Source: Parvularcula sp964219355 (GTDB taxonomy: Bacteria; Pseudomonadota; Alphaproteobacteria; Caulobacterales; Parvularculaceae). From it: DNA of 64,000 nucleotides. The stretch is from assembly GCA_964219355.1 (NCBI GenBank), contig CAXPOZ010000001.1, forward strand, positions 1,364,001-1,428,000, in the 5' to 3' direction. A program made the position numbers and the translations under genes. The notes under the pieces are model-generated. The model had not been told where the DNA came from, searched no databases, and worked only from the letters and a program-made list of their open reading frames with translations. Within the stretch, counting starts at the first letter, position 1, and the number at the start of each line of letters is the position of its first letter. Of the stretch, positions 8,305 to 17,484 are shown in pieces.

Positions 8305-8754
8305 ATGACGCTCCGAGCAGGGAGCGAATCAGACACGGATCGGATCGGCAGGCGGCTCGCTGCGCTTTTGCGCGCAGGCGATACCGTCTTCCTGTCCGGC
8401 GCATTGGGCATGGGCAAGACCGTGCTGGCCCGCGGTCTGATCCGCGCGCTGGCGGGGGGCGAGATCGAGGTGCCGAGTCCGACTTTCGCCCTGATCCAGC
8501 AATATGCGACGACCCCGCCGGTCACTCATGCCGACCTTTATCGGCTGGAAGATCCCGAAGAGGTGATGGAGCTGGGGCTGGATGAGGCGGCGGAAGCTGG
8601 CATCCTGATTGTCGAATGGGCCGAACATGGCGAGGGCTACCTGCCCGGCGGGGCGCTGAGCGTCACGGCGAGAGAAGAGCCGGGCGCGAGGCTATGGGAG
8701 CTGGCCGGCGATGAAGACTGGGCTGTGCGCCTTTCGGAAAAGGACTTTGTATGA
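8305..8754 (+). CDS. tsaE: tRNA threonylcarbamoyladenosine biosynthesis ATPase
   Basis: TsaE is the ATPase that drives the TsaB-TsaD complex making t6A at position 37 of ANN-decoding tRNAs; tsaD lies 14 kb away in this window. The protein has about 149 residues with a P-loop, GALGMGKT (32-39; most relatives have GAGKT), then PTFALIQQY, HADLYRLEDP and IVEWAEHGE, all family hallmarks. I chose the ATG at 8305 because it fits the usual TsaE N-terminus. An upstream in-frame ATG at 8275 or GTG at 8293 is possible, and none has a clear ribosome site. It overlaps the next gene by ATGA, the first of a tightly coupled operon. Confidence 0.93.
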   Translation: MTLRAGSESDTDRIGRRLAALLRAGDTVFLSGALGMGKTVLARGLIRALAGGEIEVPSPTFALIQQYATTPPVTHADLYRLEDPEEVMELGLDEAAEAGILIVEWAEHGEGYLPGGALSVTAREEPGARLWELAGDEDWAVRLSEKDFV

Positions 8755-9824
8755 GTGGTGATGAGATGGCGAGCCGGGAGGCAGCGCGCACAGCATTCCT
8801 TGAGCGGACGGGTTGGGCTGGGACACCGCCCCAGCCGCTGACGGCCGATGCCTCAACCCGCCGATATTTCCGCCTTGCAGGCGGGGAAAGCCCAGCCTTG
8901 CTGATGGATGCGCCGCCCGGTGCCGAGACCGCTGCCTGCCCGCCCGATGCGGATGAAGCCGCACGGCGCGAGCTTGGCTATAACGCCATGGCGCGACTCG
9001 CGGGTCCCCGGCTTGAAGCCTTTACATCGCTTGCGGATTATTTGCGCGAGGTGGGTGTGCGCACGCCGCGCATTTTTGCCGATGACCCGGTGGACGGATT
9101 TGCCGTCATTGAGGATTTCGGTGACCGCCTTCTGGTCCATGCGATCGAGGCGGGCGAAGATGAGGGCGCTCTCTATGCTGCGGCGCTAGAGGCTATTCGT
9201 CCGCTAAGGGAGAATAAGATCGCGCCGGGGCAGATCTCCAACTGGGCGCTCCAGACCTATGACCGGGTGGCTTATGAGGCCGAGGCCATGCTGCTGCCTG
9301 AATGGTATGCGCCGCATCGCGGGGCCGAGCTTTCAGGCGATGCCGTCGAGGTCTATCGCGCCATGTGGCACGAGCTTCTCGAAGGCGTGAGCGAGCCGCG
9401 CGCGCTGACATTGCGGGACTTCCACGCAGAAAACATCCTTGTGCCCGAAGACGGTCCGCTTGCCGTGATCGACTTTCAGGATGCCCTGATCGGTCAGCCT
9501 GCTTACGATGTTGTCTCCCTGCTCGAGGATGCCCGGCGGGATGTCGATGCCGGCCTTGCCAGAGAGCTGCATGATGATGTGGCGGCGGGTGATGCAGCCT
9601 TCATCCGCGATTACGCCATCCTTGCTGCCCAGCGGAACGCCAAGATCCTCGGCATTTTTGCGCGGCTGACCCGGCGCGACGGCAAGCCGAAATATGACGG
9701 CCTCTTGCCGCGAGTCGAGGCGCATTTCCGGCGCGATCTTGATCGCCCGGATGCCGCCGCCATTCGTCCGTGGTTTGAGCAATATATGCCCTCGCTCCTT
9801 TCTGATTTCGGGGGCGCGTCATGA
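8751..9824 (+). CDS. amgK: N-acetylmuramate/N-acetylglucosamine kinase (anomeric), cell-wall recycling
   Basis: A 357-residue aminoglycoside-phosphotransferase-fold kinase. AmgK phosphorylates MurNAc and GlcNAc at C1 in a peptidoglycan recycling route that bypasses de novo UDP-MurNAc synthesis and is linked to intrinsic fosfomycin tolerance in other bacteria. The nucleotide-loop region ASTRRYFRL is near residue 35, the catalytic loop LRDFHAENI has Asp223, and the metal-binding motif VIDFQDA is about 239-245. The assignment is strengthened by the overlapping downstream nucleotidyltransferase, its known partner MurU. It overlaps tsaE by 4 bp and murU by 4 bp. Confidence 0.9.
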   Translation: MSGDEMASREAARTAFLERTGWAGTPPQPLTADASTRRYFRLAGGESPALLMDAPPGAETAACPPDADEAARRELGYNAMARLAGPRLEAFTSLADYLREVGVRTPRIFADDPVDGFAVIEDFGDRLLVHAIEAGEDEGALYAAALEAIRPLRENKIAPGQISNWALQTYDRVAYEAEAMLLPEWYAPHRGAELSGDAVEVYRAMWHELLEGVSEPRALTLRDFHAENILVPEDGPLAVIDFQDALIGQPAYDVVSLLEDARRDVDAGLARELHDDVAAGDAAFIRDYAILAAQRNAKILGIFARLTRRDGKPKYDGLLPRVEAHFRRDLDRPDAAAIRPWFEQYMPSLLSDFGGAS

Positions 9825-10525
9825 TCGACACCGCCATGGTGCTGGCCGCGGGCCTCGGCACCCGCTTTCGTGAGGTCTCTGGCGATCTGCCAAAGCCGCT
9901 GGTGCCGGTCGCGGGCAAGCCGCTGATCGACTGGTCTCTAGACCTGCTCTCGGCAGGCGGGGTGACGCGCGCCGTGGTCAATGTTCATTACAAGGCTGAT
10001 CAGATGGAAGCCCATCTGGCAGAAATTACAACGCCCGAGATCATCATTTCCGATGAGCGCGAACAATTGATGGAAACCGGCGGTGGGCTCATCAAGGCAT
10101 CCTCCTTGCTGGGTGAGGGGCCGGTCTTCTGTACCAATACGGATGCCATCCTGCCGCATGAGAATGGCGGACCTGTCAAGGCGCTGCGTGAAGCGTGGAG
10201 CGATAAGGAAATGGACGCGCTGCTCCTGCTCGTCCCTGTCGCCAGGACTTCCGGCTATGACGGGCATGGTGATTTTCATCTCGATGCGGAGGGGAAGCTC
10301 TCCTGGGATGGCGATAGCGAGAAATACGTTTTCACCGGACTGCAGATCATTCATCCCCGCCTTTGGGCAGGGGAGGAGCCTGCGCCCAAATCAACCCGTG
10401 TTTTCTGGGAATGCGCCATGGAAAAAGGGCGGCTCTTTGGCCTCATTCATGACGGACGATGGATGCATGTCGGGGATCCGGCGGGCTATCACGCGGCAAC
10501 AGAACTTCTCGGGGAGGGGGAGTGA
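9821..10525 (+). CDS. murU: MurNAc-1-phosphate uridylyltransferase
   Basis: A 234-residue nucleotidyltransferase that converts MurNAc-1-P, the AmgK product, to UDP-MurNAc. The N-terminal signature is MVLAAGLGTRFREV (residues 6-19), with the lysine in LPKPLVPVAGKPLI binding phosphate. ETGGG near residue 87 and TNTDAILPH near 106-114 (with the metal-binding Asp) follow. Sugar-nucleotidyltransferase substrates are hard to read from sequence; pairing with amgK makes MurU the best call. It ends inside the start of addB (GTGA overlap). Confidence 0.9.
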   Translation: MIDTAMVLAAGLGTRFREVSGDLPKPLVPVAGKPLIDWSLDLLSAGGVTRAVVNVHYKADQMEAHLAEITTPEIIISDEREQLMETGGGLIKASSLLGEGPVFCTNTDAILPHENGGPVKALREAWSDKEMDALLLLVPVARTSGYDGHGDFHLDAEGKLSWDGDSEKYVFTGLQIIHPRLWAGEEPAPKSTRVFWECAMEKGRLFGLIHDGRWMHVGDPAGYHAATELLGEGE

Positions 10526-13500
10526 AGGCCCCGGCCTTCCTCTCGGCGCATCTTGCGCGATCTCCTGCGGTCGCGACCATTCCAGCAGGGGCCGATTTCC
10601 TGCGCGAGCTTATCGCGCCGATTGTTGAGGCGTATAAGGATGACCCGATTGGGCTGTCCCGCCTGACTCTCTTCCTACCGAACCGCCGGGCGATCCGGAC
10701 GGCGGGTCAGCTTTTCGGTGACCTCGGCGAAGGGGAGGTGACTCTCCTGCCGCGTTTGCGTGCATTGGGTGATCTTGATGAGGAAGATCTCATCATTTCA
10801 GGCCAGCCCCCTGCCGCGGCACTGGAGCTGAAACCGTCAGCAGATCCCGTGACCCGTCGCCTGCAGCTTGCACATCTGGTGCGGGCCAAGGAGATTGCGC
10901 AGGATCGAGGCGCGGACTGGCTCAGCGCGATCCGCACAGGCGAACTGCTCGGGCGCTTTCTCGATGGTCTGCACCGGGATGATGTGCATTATTCGCAGCT
11001 TGAGACATTCTCCTCCGGTGACCTTGAGGGCGATGTCGCAAAGCACTGGGCGGAACAGCTCGATTTCCTGTCGATCCTTGGGTCTGCCTGGCCGCAGATC
11101 CTTGAGGCGCAGGGCTGGATGGAAGGCGCGGAGCGCCGGACGGCGATCCTCAATGAACTTGGGGAGGTGCTGCTTCATGCGCCGCAGGATCCGGTGATCG
11201 TGGCGGGCTCACTGGGCACGGTAAAAGCAACGAGCCGGTTCATGGCGCGCGTTGCGATGAGTGAAGCGGGCGTCGTCATCCTGCCGGGCTTTGAGCCGGA
11301 AATGGACACAGAAGCATGGGAGGCGATCGAAGCGCCCCATCCGCAGGCGATCTTCCGTGGCTGGCTGAAAAATGATCTGGACGACTTGCCGCGCAAGTGT
11401 GTGCTGCCGTGGACGGAGGAAAAAGACACACTCCGGCCTCGCCGTGCCTTTCTCAGCCTTGCCCTGCGGCCCGCCAATGCGACCGATAGCTGGTATGACG
11501 GCTTTGCCGCTTTACAAGACGCCGGAGAGCTGCGCGCTGCCTGTGAGGGGCTTCGCCTCCTGGCCGCTGAAAGCCCCGATGAAGAAGCCGCGCTGATCAG
11601 TCTCTTATTGCGTGAGGCGCTGAATGTGCCGGACCGGACGGCCATGCTGGTGACGCCGGACCGGGATCTGGCGCGGCGGGTCTGCGCAAAGCTCCGGGCA
11701 TGGAGCATTGATGTCGATGATACGGGCGGCACGCCCCTTGGCGGCACGTTTCGGGGCACGTTCATGCGTGCCGTGGCGGCGTGGCTCGGTGATCCGTCAA
11801 GCGGTGCTGCCCTCATGCAGATCCTCAATCATGAGCTTTGCCAATGGGGGCAGGATCTCGATACGGCGCGGCAGTCAGCACGCCGGATCGATCTGGAGCT
11901 GCGCGGGGTGAAATATCCGTGCTGGGCGGATCTCATCTCGGGGGTCAGTCCCCGGCTTGGGGAGAAGCTGCCCGCAGCGTTGCCGCTGCTCGATCTTCTG
12001 TCTAGCCATCTCGACCAGTTTGTGGCGGCCGGCACATTAGCGCAGCAGATTTCCGTGATGACAGATCTGGCGGAGCAGCTTTCTGCAACGGATAAGGAGG
12101 AAGGGGTCACCCGCCTATGGCGCTATGAGGATGGCGAGCTGTTATCGAGTACGATTGATGGCCTTCTGACCTCCCCGGTCCTGCCGCAAGATCCAGCGGG
12201 GACAAATTTTGCCGATCTCTTCGAGGCCCTGCTCGGCAGCGCAGTCGTCCGCCGTGTCGGGGTCGGTCACCCAAGGCTGTTTGTCTACGGACTGGTTGAA
12301 GCAAGGCTGCAGACGGCAGATCTCACCATTCTCGCCGGGCTCAATGAAGGTGTCTGGCCGGATGCGGCGCCAGAGGATCCTTTCCTGTCGCGGCAGATGC
12401 GGGTTTCACTCGGCCTTGCCGCGCCTGAACAGTCGATCGGCCGGGCGGCGCATGACTTTGAACAGCACGCGGCCCGGCCCGATGTCGTGCTCAGCCGGTC
12501 CATGCGGCAGGGGCGCTCACCAGCCAGTGCATCACGATGGTGGGTACGGATTGAAAGCTTCCTTCGGGCTGGCGGCCTGCAAAAGGATGTCGATATCACC
12601 GACAGCCTGCGTGCGCTTCGGGCGATCCGGGAGGCGCCGCCAGCGTCCGAGATCGCACACGCCCCGCCGCCAGAGCCAGTGCCGCCAAAATCGGCAATGC
12701 CGCCGGAGCTGAGTGTCACCGCCATCGGCCGATTGATGCGTGATCCTTACGCGATCTATGCGCGGCAGGTGCTGAAGCTCAAACATCTGCAGCCGCTCGA
12801 CATGCCGGTCGGGTATGCGGAGCGCGGCAATGTCTATCACGACCTTTACCAAGCGTTGGGAGAGGAGCCCGGCGTGTGGGAGGCGCGGGGTGAGGATCTG
12901 CTTGTTGAGGTCTTCAGGAAATACCGCATTCCGATGGATTACCTCGTCTTCTGGCGGCGGGATACGGCAAGGGCGCTCGCGAACTGGCAAGTGCTTCTGG
13001 AAAGTCTTACTCCGGAGCTTTCAGAAAGCTGGTTTGAAGAGACAGGTCTCTGGACGTTAAAGCTGCCCTCCGGCGAGATGCGCCTGAATGGCCGCGCCGA
13101 CCGGATTGATCGGTGTCAGGATGGCCTGCTGAACATCATCGATTACAAAACCGGTGTACCGCCAACGATGCGGCAGGACCTCGCTTTTGATCCGCAATTG
13201 AGCATTTTGGCTTTGATGGCGCGCGCAGGGGCGTTCGAGAAGTTCGAAGCAGCAGGCACCCACCGGATCGCGTATCTGCCGATCCTGAAGGAACTCGATG
13301 CGCCGATCTTCGGCGACCTCAAGGCGGACGGCAGAGATTATAAGAGTGAACTTTGGGGGCAGGAGCTGGCCGACCATATTGAGGAAGTGGACCGCCGCCT
13401 GAGGGAATTGCTCGAGGCCATGCTCTCCGGAGAACGGCCATTCCGTTCACAGATCTATCCTAAGAAAGCTGCTGATACAGGAGATTATGATTTGCTCGCC

Positions 13501-13557
13501 CGGCGTGGGGAATGGGCGGTTCGTGGTGATGACGGGGGTACGGAAAATGGCGATTGA
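10522..13557 (+). CDS. addB: Double-strand break repair protein AddB
   Basis: AddB is the partner of the AddA helicase-nuclease and processes DNA ends for RecA loading at Chi-like sites. The protein has about 1011 residues: an inactive helicase-like N-terminal half (NRRAIRTAGQLF near 52) and a C-terminal PD-(D/E)XK nuclease with NVYHDLYQALG near 773 and IIDYKTG near 872-878. I place the start at GTG 10522, which overlaps the murU stop and follows a GGGGAGGGGG ribosome site; the frame is open further up but lies inside murU. No cysteine cluster follows the nuclease core, so the Fe-S cluster of Bacillus AddB seems absent. Confidence 0.94.
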   Translation: MKAPAFLSAHLARSPAVATIPAGADFLRELIAPIVEAYKDDPIGLSRLTLFLPNRRAIRTAGQLFGDLGEGEVTLLPRLRALGDLDEEDLIISGQPPAAALELKPSADPVTRRLQLAHLVRAKEIAQDRGADWLSAIRTGELLGRFLDGLHRDDVHYSQLETFSSGDLEGDVAKHWAEQLDFLSILGSAWPQILEAQGWMEGAERRTAILNELGEVLLHAPQDPVIVAGSLGTVKATSRFMARVAMSEAGVVILPGFEPEMDTEAWEAIEAPHPQAIFRGWLKNDLDDLPRKCVLPWTEEKDTLRPRRAFLSLALRPANATDSWYDGFAALQDAGELRAACEGLRLLAAESPDEEAALISLLLREALNVPDRTAMLVTPDRDLARRVCAKLRAWSIDVDDTGGTPLGGTFRGTFMRAVAAWLGDPSSGAALMQILNHELCQWGQDLDTARQSARRIDLELRGVKYPCWADLISGVSPRLGEKLPAALPLLDLLSSHLDQFVAAGTLAQQISVMTDLAEQLSATDKEEGVTRLWRYEDGELLSSTIDGLLTSPVLPQDPAGTNFADLFEALLGSAVVRRVGVGHPRLFVYGLVEARLQTADLTILAGLNEGVWPDAAPEDPFLSRQMRVSLGLAAPEQSIGRAAHDFEQHAARPDVVLSRSMRQGRSPASASRWWVRIESFLRAGGLQKDVDITDSLRALRAIREAPPASEIAHAPPPEPVPPKSAMPPELSVTAIGRLMRDPYAIYARQVLKLKHLQPLDMPVGYAERGNVYHDLYQALGEEPGVWEARGEDLLVEVFRKYRIPMDYLVFWRRDTARALANWQVLLESLTPELSESWFEETGLWTLKLPSGEMRLNGRADRIDRCQDGLLNIIDYKTGVPPTMRQDLAFDPQLSILALMARAGAFEKFEAAGTHRIAYLPILKELDAPIFGDLKADGRDYKSELWGQELADHIEEVDRRLRELLEAMLSGERPFRSQIYPKKAADTGDYDLLARRGEWAVRGDDGGTENGD

Positions 13558-16500
13558 CCGCTCAACCGATGACTTCCGCCGCACGGAGGCAATCCAGACC
13601 AGCGTCTCTGATCCTCAGCTTTCCGCCTGGGTCTCGGCCAATGCAGGCTCGGGCAAGACCCATGTCCTCACCAACCGGGTGATCCGCCTGCTGATGGGCG
13701 ACGGCGCGGAGCTGAAAGGCGCTAATCCGGCCTCGATCCTGTGTATCACTTATACAAAAGCTGCCGCCGCAGAGATGCAGGCGCGGCTCTTCCGCACGCT
13801 CGGTGAGTGGGCGTTGATGAGCAATGAGGAACTGCAGGCGGCACTGGCGGCCCGGCTGGGGCCGGATGTGGCGGCGCCTGACCTCAGTGAGGTAAGGCGG
13901 CTTTTTGCCCGGGCGCTCGATGCGCCGGGTGGCTTGCGGATACAGACGATCCACGCATTCTGTGAAAGCCTGCTCAGCCGTTTTCCGCTCGAAGCGGGAC
14001 TGCTGCCGGGTTTCTCCGTTCTGGAAGAGGCGGAGACAGAAGGCCTCCGCCAGCGAATCGCCAGTGACTTTGCTCAAGGTGTCGAGCATGCCGAATGGCG
14101 CGAGGATTTCCTCGCTCTGCTCGATCATTTCGGTAATGTCGCGCAGGTCATGGAGATGCTCAGCCATCGGCGGGAGCATGAAGAGCCCGATGAGACTGTC
14201 ATCCTCTCGCGCCTCGGGCTCAAACCGGGCGGGGACGAAGCTTCAATCGTGGCGGACGCTTTGCACAGTGCCAGCCCGGCCTATCTGTCCGACCTTGAGC
14301 AGGCGCATGATGAGCTTGTCCATGAATATGGTGACAAGCCGAGACAGAAATTCGATCTGCAATCGGCTGTGGCGCGGAAGATCAAAGGCGCGTCACCTGA
14401 GGAGTTGCCGGGCCTGTTCGATGAGGCGATTGCGGCCTGGTTGACGGCGAAAAAGGAAATGCCCGCCGAGCGGACCTGTGGCGGCAATGAATTTGTTCGC
14501 GCAAGGGTGCGGGATTATAAGGCGCATACGCTCGAATTCTGTGAGCATCTGAGCATCGCCCATGCGCAATGCGAGGGCCTCAAAATCCTCAAGCTCAACG
14601 CCTCTCTCATCCGGATGCGGAAAGAATATGAGAAGCGATACAAAGCCTTCAAAGAGGCGCGCGGCGCGCTCGATTTCGATGATCTGATCGAGCATTCGGC
14701 GCATCTGGTTGAAACCCATCATGATGACTGGATCCGTTTCAAGCTCGATCAGGGGATTTCCCATCTCCTGCTTGATGAAGCGCAGGATACGGGCGCGCGG
14801 CAATGGGCGGTGATCAACTCACTGCGGGACGGGTTCTGGGATCGTGAGGCAGGCGCCCATCCGCGCACGGCCTTTGTGGTCGGTGACAAGAAGCAGTCGA
14901 TTTATTCCTTTCAGGGCGCGGATGCGCGTCTGTTTGAAAAGGAGAAATCCCGCATGGGGGAGGCGACGGGCGAGCATCCTTTCGAGGAGCAAACGCTGTT
15001 TCTCTCCTTCCGGTCTGCCCGGACAGTTCTCGACACGGTCGATGCCATGTTCGAGGGCGATGCTGGCAGTGGTCTTTATGAGGACGAAAGGGAGCTGCAC
15101 GCGCCCGCCAAACCTGACCTTGCCGGACAGGTCGAGTTATGGCCGCTATTCCGTAAGCCCGAGCGCGAAGACCCGGACCTCTGGGTGCTGCCTGTCGATG
15201 CCGAAGGGCCACAGCATCCCAACCGGGCGCTGGCCGAGGCCATCGCGACTGATATCGAGCATTATGTCCGAACGGGAGTGGTGACCGATAAAGAAGGGCA
15301 TGCAAGGCGTCCGACCTATGGGGATATCATGATCCTTTGCCAGCGGCGGACAGGCGTGTTTCCGGAAATCGTTCGTACACTGGCACTCAAGGGCATTCCG
15401 AATGGCGGCACGGACCGGGTCAAACTGCTCGAAGATGTCGCGGTGCAGGACCTCAGCGCTGCCTTGCGCTTTGCTGTCAATCACGAAGACGATCTGTCAC
15501 TGGCCGAGATGCTGAAGTCTCCCTTTGGGCGGTTCACGGAGGAAGAGCTTTTCAGCCTGGCCTATGACCGGAAGGGCCGTCTGTGGGCGGCATTGCTCTC
15601 GGCACGGGGTGAAACGCCGCTGGGGCAGAAGGCTGCGGATATCGTGGCGCGGATCAGCGCGGCGGAGGAAGCAGGCCGCCGGTTCGGCTCCTTTGCCTTT
15701 CTGTCGGTCCTGCTCGAAGGGGGCACACCGACGGGCCGCTATCTATTGCGCCAACGCCTAGGCGATGCCTCCGATGATGCGCTTGATGAGATCATGAATG
15801 AGGCGCTCGAATTCGATGTCAAAAGTCCGCGAACGCTGAACGGTTTCCTTGCGCATCTTCAGGGTCTGACGAGCGACATCAAGAAGGAATTCGGTGACGA
15901 AGCCGATATGGTCCGTATCATGACGGTGCATGGTGCAAAGGGGCTGGAAGCGCCCGCCGTTTATCTGGCTGACGCGAATTTCAAGCCCGGTGCGCGGTAT
16001 GAAGACATCCCGCTGCTGAAAGATGATGACGAGGACGGTGTCTTTATCCGCCTGCCCAGCGGGGTGACACATCCGGCGGCGGAGGCGGGCAAGGACTATC
16101 TCAAATCCCGGGAGATGCAGGAATATCGCCGCAAGCTCTATGTCGCTGCGACACGCGCAGAACAGCGGCTGGTGATCTGCGGGATCGAAGCCGGGCGGCG
16201 GAGCGAGAAGACAACACCTGACGAGGCGGCGGCTGCAAAACCGCCCTTGGAAGCCTCCTGGTACGGATTGGCTTCTCAGGCGTTTGACCGGAGCCAAGGG
16301 ATAGAAGAGCGGGCTTGCGGCTGGCGCGAAGACCTGCCGATCAGGCTGCGGCGTGGCGGGAAGCCCGCTCTCCTGAAAGAAGAGGCAGGCAAGGACAGGG
16401 CGGCAGATGCCGTGATCGCGCCGGAATGGCTCTTCGCGGCTGTGCCGCCAGAAGCATCGCCTACGGTCTATTTTCCTTCCTCGCTCGATGAAGAAGATGA

Positions 16501-17053
16501 CGGGCCGGTCTATCCGCCCCGCCGGGGCGTAGCGGCGCAAGCAGGGCCCTCCCCTCGCGCGCGCGGGCTGGTCATTCACCAATTGCTCGAAATCCTGCCC
16601 GCTTTGCCCCCCGAGGCGTGGGAGGAGGCGGCGGATCGGCTTCTGACCCTTCATGCCGCCGAGGAAACGGATGAGACGCGCACTGCCTGGCGGGATGAGG
16701 TGCTGGCGGTCCTGCGCGATCCGGCCTTTGGTGATGTCTTTGGTCCTGACGGGCAGGCGGAGGTCGCGCTGCGCGGCCAGCTTGGGGGCCGGGATTATGC
16801 GGGGCAGGTCGACCGGCTGCTTGTGTCGGACGGCAAGGTGCTGGTCGTCGATTACAAGACGATGCGTCCGCCGCCCGCGACGCCTGAGGCGGCCCCGCAA
16901 GGGATCCTGCGGCAGATGGCGATTTACCGGGCGCTACTTGTGCGGCTCTTCCCTGCGCATCAGGTCGAGGCCGCGATCCTCTGGACCTATACACCGCGGC
17001 TGATGCCCCTCAGCCCAGAATTGCTGGACCGGACCCTAGAATCCATCGGATGA
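13547..17053 (+). CDS. addA: Double-strand break repair helicase-nuclease AddA
   Basis: A UvrD-like superfamily 1 helicase with a C-terminal nuclease, about 1168 residues. Motif I is NAGSGKTHV (about 33-41), motif II LLDEAQDT near 407, motif III VVGDKKQSIYSFQGAD near 445, motif V TVHGAKGLE near 792 and motif VI YVAATRAEQRL near 865. The nuclease core is LVVDYKTM near 1101. With AddB it resects double-strand breaks. I chose the ATG at 13547, which overlaps the end of addB by 11 bp; in-frame starts further upstream lie deeper within addB. Confidence 0.95.
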   Translation: MAIDRSTDDFRRTEAIQTSVSDPQLSAWVSANAGSGKTHVLTNRVIRLLMGDGAELKGANPASILCITYTKAAAAEMQARLFRTLGEWALMSNEELQAALAARLGPDVAAPDLSEVRRLFARALDAPGGLRIQTIHAFCESLLSRFPLEAGLLPGFSVLEEAETEGLRQRIASDFAQGVEHAEWREDFLALLDHFGNVAQVMEMLSHRREHEEPDETVILSRLGLKPGGDEASIVADALHSASPAYLSDLEQAHDELVHEYGDKPRQKFDLQSAVARKIKGASPEELPGLFDEAIAAWLTAKKEMPAERTCGGNEFVRARVRDYKAHTLEFCEHLSIAHAQCEGLKILKLNASLIRMRKEYEKRYKAFKEARGALDFDDLIEHSAHLVETHHDDWIRFKLDQGISHLLLDEAQDTGARQWAVINSLRDGFWDREAGAHPRTAFVVGDKKQSIYSFQGADARLFEKEKSRMGEATGEHPFEEQTLFLSFRSARTVLDTVDAMFEGDAGSGLYEDERELHAPAKPDLAGQVELWPLFRKPEREDPDLWVLPVDAEGPQHPNRALAEAIATDIEHYVRTGVVTDKEGHARRPTYGDIMILCQRRTGVFPEIVRTLALKGIPNGGTDRVKLLEDVAVQDLSAALRFAVNHEDDLSLAEMLKSPFGRFTEEELFSLAYDRKGRLWAALLSARGETPLGQKAADIVARISAAEEAGRRFGSFAFLSVLLEGGTPTGRYLLRQRLGDASDDALDEIMNEALEFDVKSPRTLNGFLAHLQGLTSDIKKEFGDEADMVRIMTVHGAKGLEAPAVYLADANFKPGARYEDIPLLKDDDEDGVFIRLPSGVTHPAAEAGKDYLKSREMQEYRRKLYVAATRAEQRLVICGIEAGRRSEKTTPDEAAAAKPPLEASWYGLASQAFDRSQGIEERACGWREDLPIRLRRGGKPALLKEEAGKDRAADAVIAPEWLFAAVPPEASPTVYFPSSLDEEDDGPVYPPRRGVAAQAGPSPRARGLVIHQLLEILPALPPEAWEEAADRLLTLHAAEETDETRTAWRDEVLAVLRDPAFGDVFGPDGQAEVALRGQLGGRDYAGQVDRLLVSDGKVLVVDYKTMRPPPATPEAAPQGILRQMAIYRALLVRLFPAHQVEAAILWTYTPRLMPLSPELLDRTLESIG

Positions 17054-17156
17054 TAGGGGCTTGCGGTCTGGCCCCGAAGGCCTACCTCGTGCAAGTCTGG
17101 TATTTGAAGGATCGCGGGCCCTCATGTGATCGCCCCGATCATGAATAGGAGTGATC

Positions 17157-17480
17157 ATGGCTACGGTAAAAGTGTCGGATGCGACGTTCGAGGAAGAGGT
17201 CCTGAAGAATGACGGCCTCGTGCTGGTCGATTTCTGGGCGACGTGGTGCGGCCCGTGTAAGCAGATTGGCCCGGCGCTCGAGGAAATCTCCGAAGAGCTC
17301 GAAGGCAAGCTGACGGTCGCGAAGGTCGATATCGACGAGAACCCGTCTGTGATGATGCAATATGGCGTGCGCAGCGTGCCGACGCTGATGCTGTTCAAGG
17401 GCGGCGAGCCGGTCGCCACCAAGCTCGGCGCCGATGCCAAGGGTAATATTGTCAAATGGGTGCAGGACGCCGCCGCGTAA
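17157..17480 (+). CDS. trxA: Thioredoxin
   Basis: A 107-residue cytoplasmic thiol-disulfide reductant with the active site WCGPC (Cys31 and Cys34), the buried Asp24 in LVDFWA, and the cis-proline loop RSVPTLMLF. The ATG at 17157 has AGGAG 6 bases upstream, better placed than the in-frame GTG at 17151. It follows addA by 103 bp, so it may have its own promoter. Its stop lies only 4 bp from the end of the convergent hemY gene. Confidence 0.96.
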   Translation: MATVKVSDATFEEEVLKNDGLVLVDFWATWCGPCKQIGPALEEISEELEGKLTVAKVDIDENPSVMMQYGVRSVPTLMLFKGGEPVATKLGADAKGNIVKWVQDAAA

Positions 17481-17484
17481 CGGC

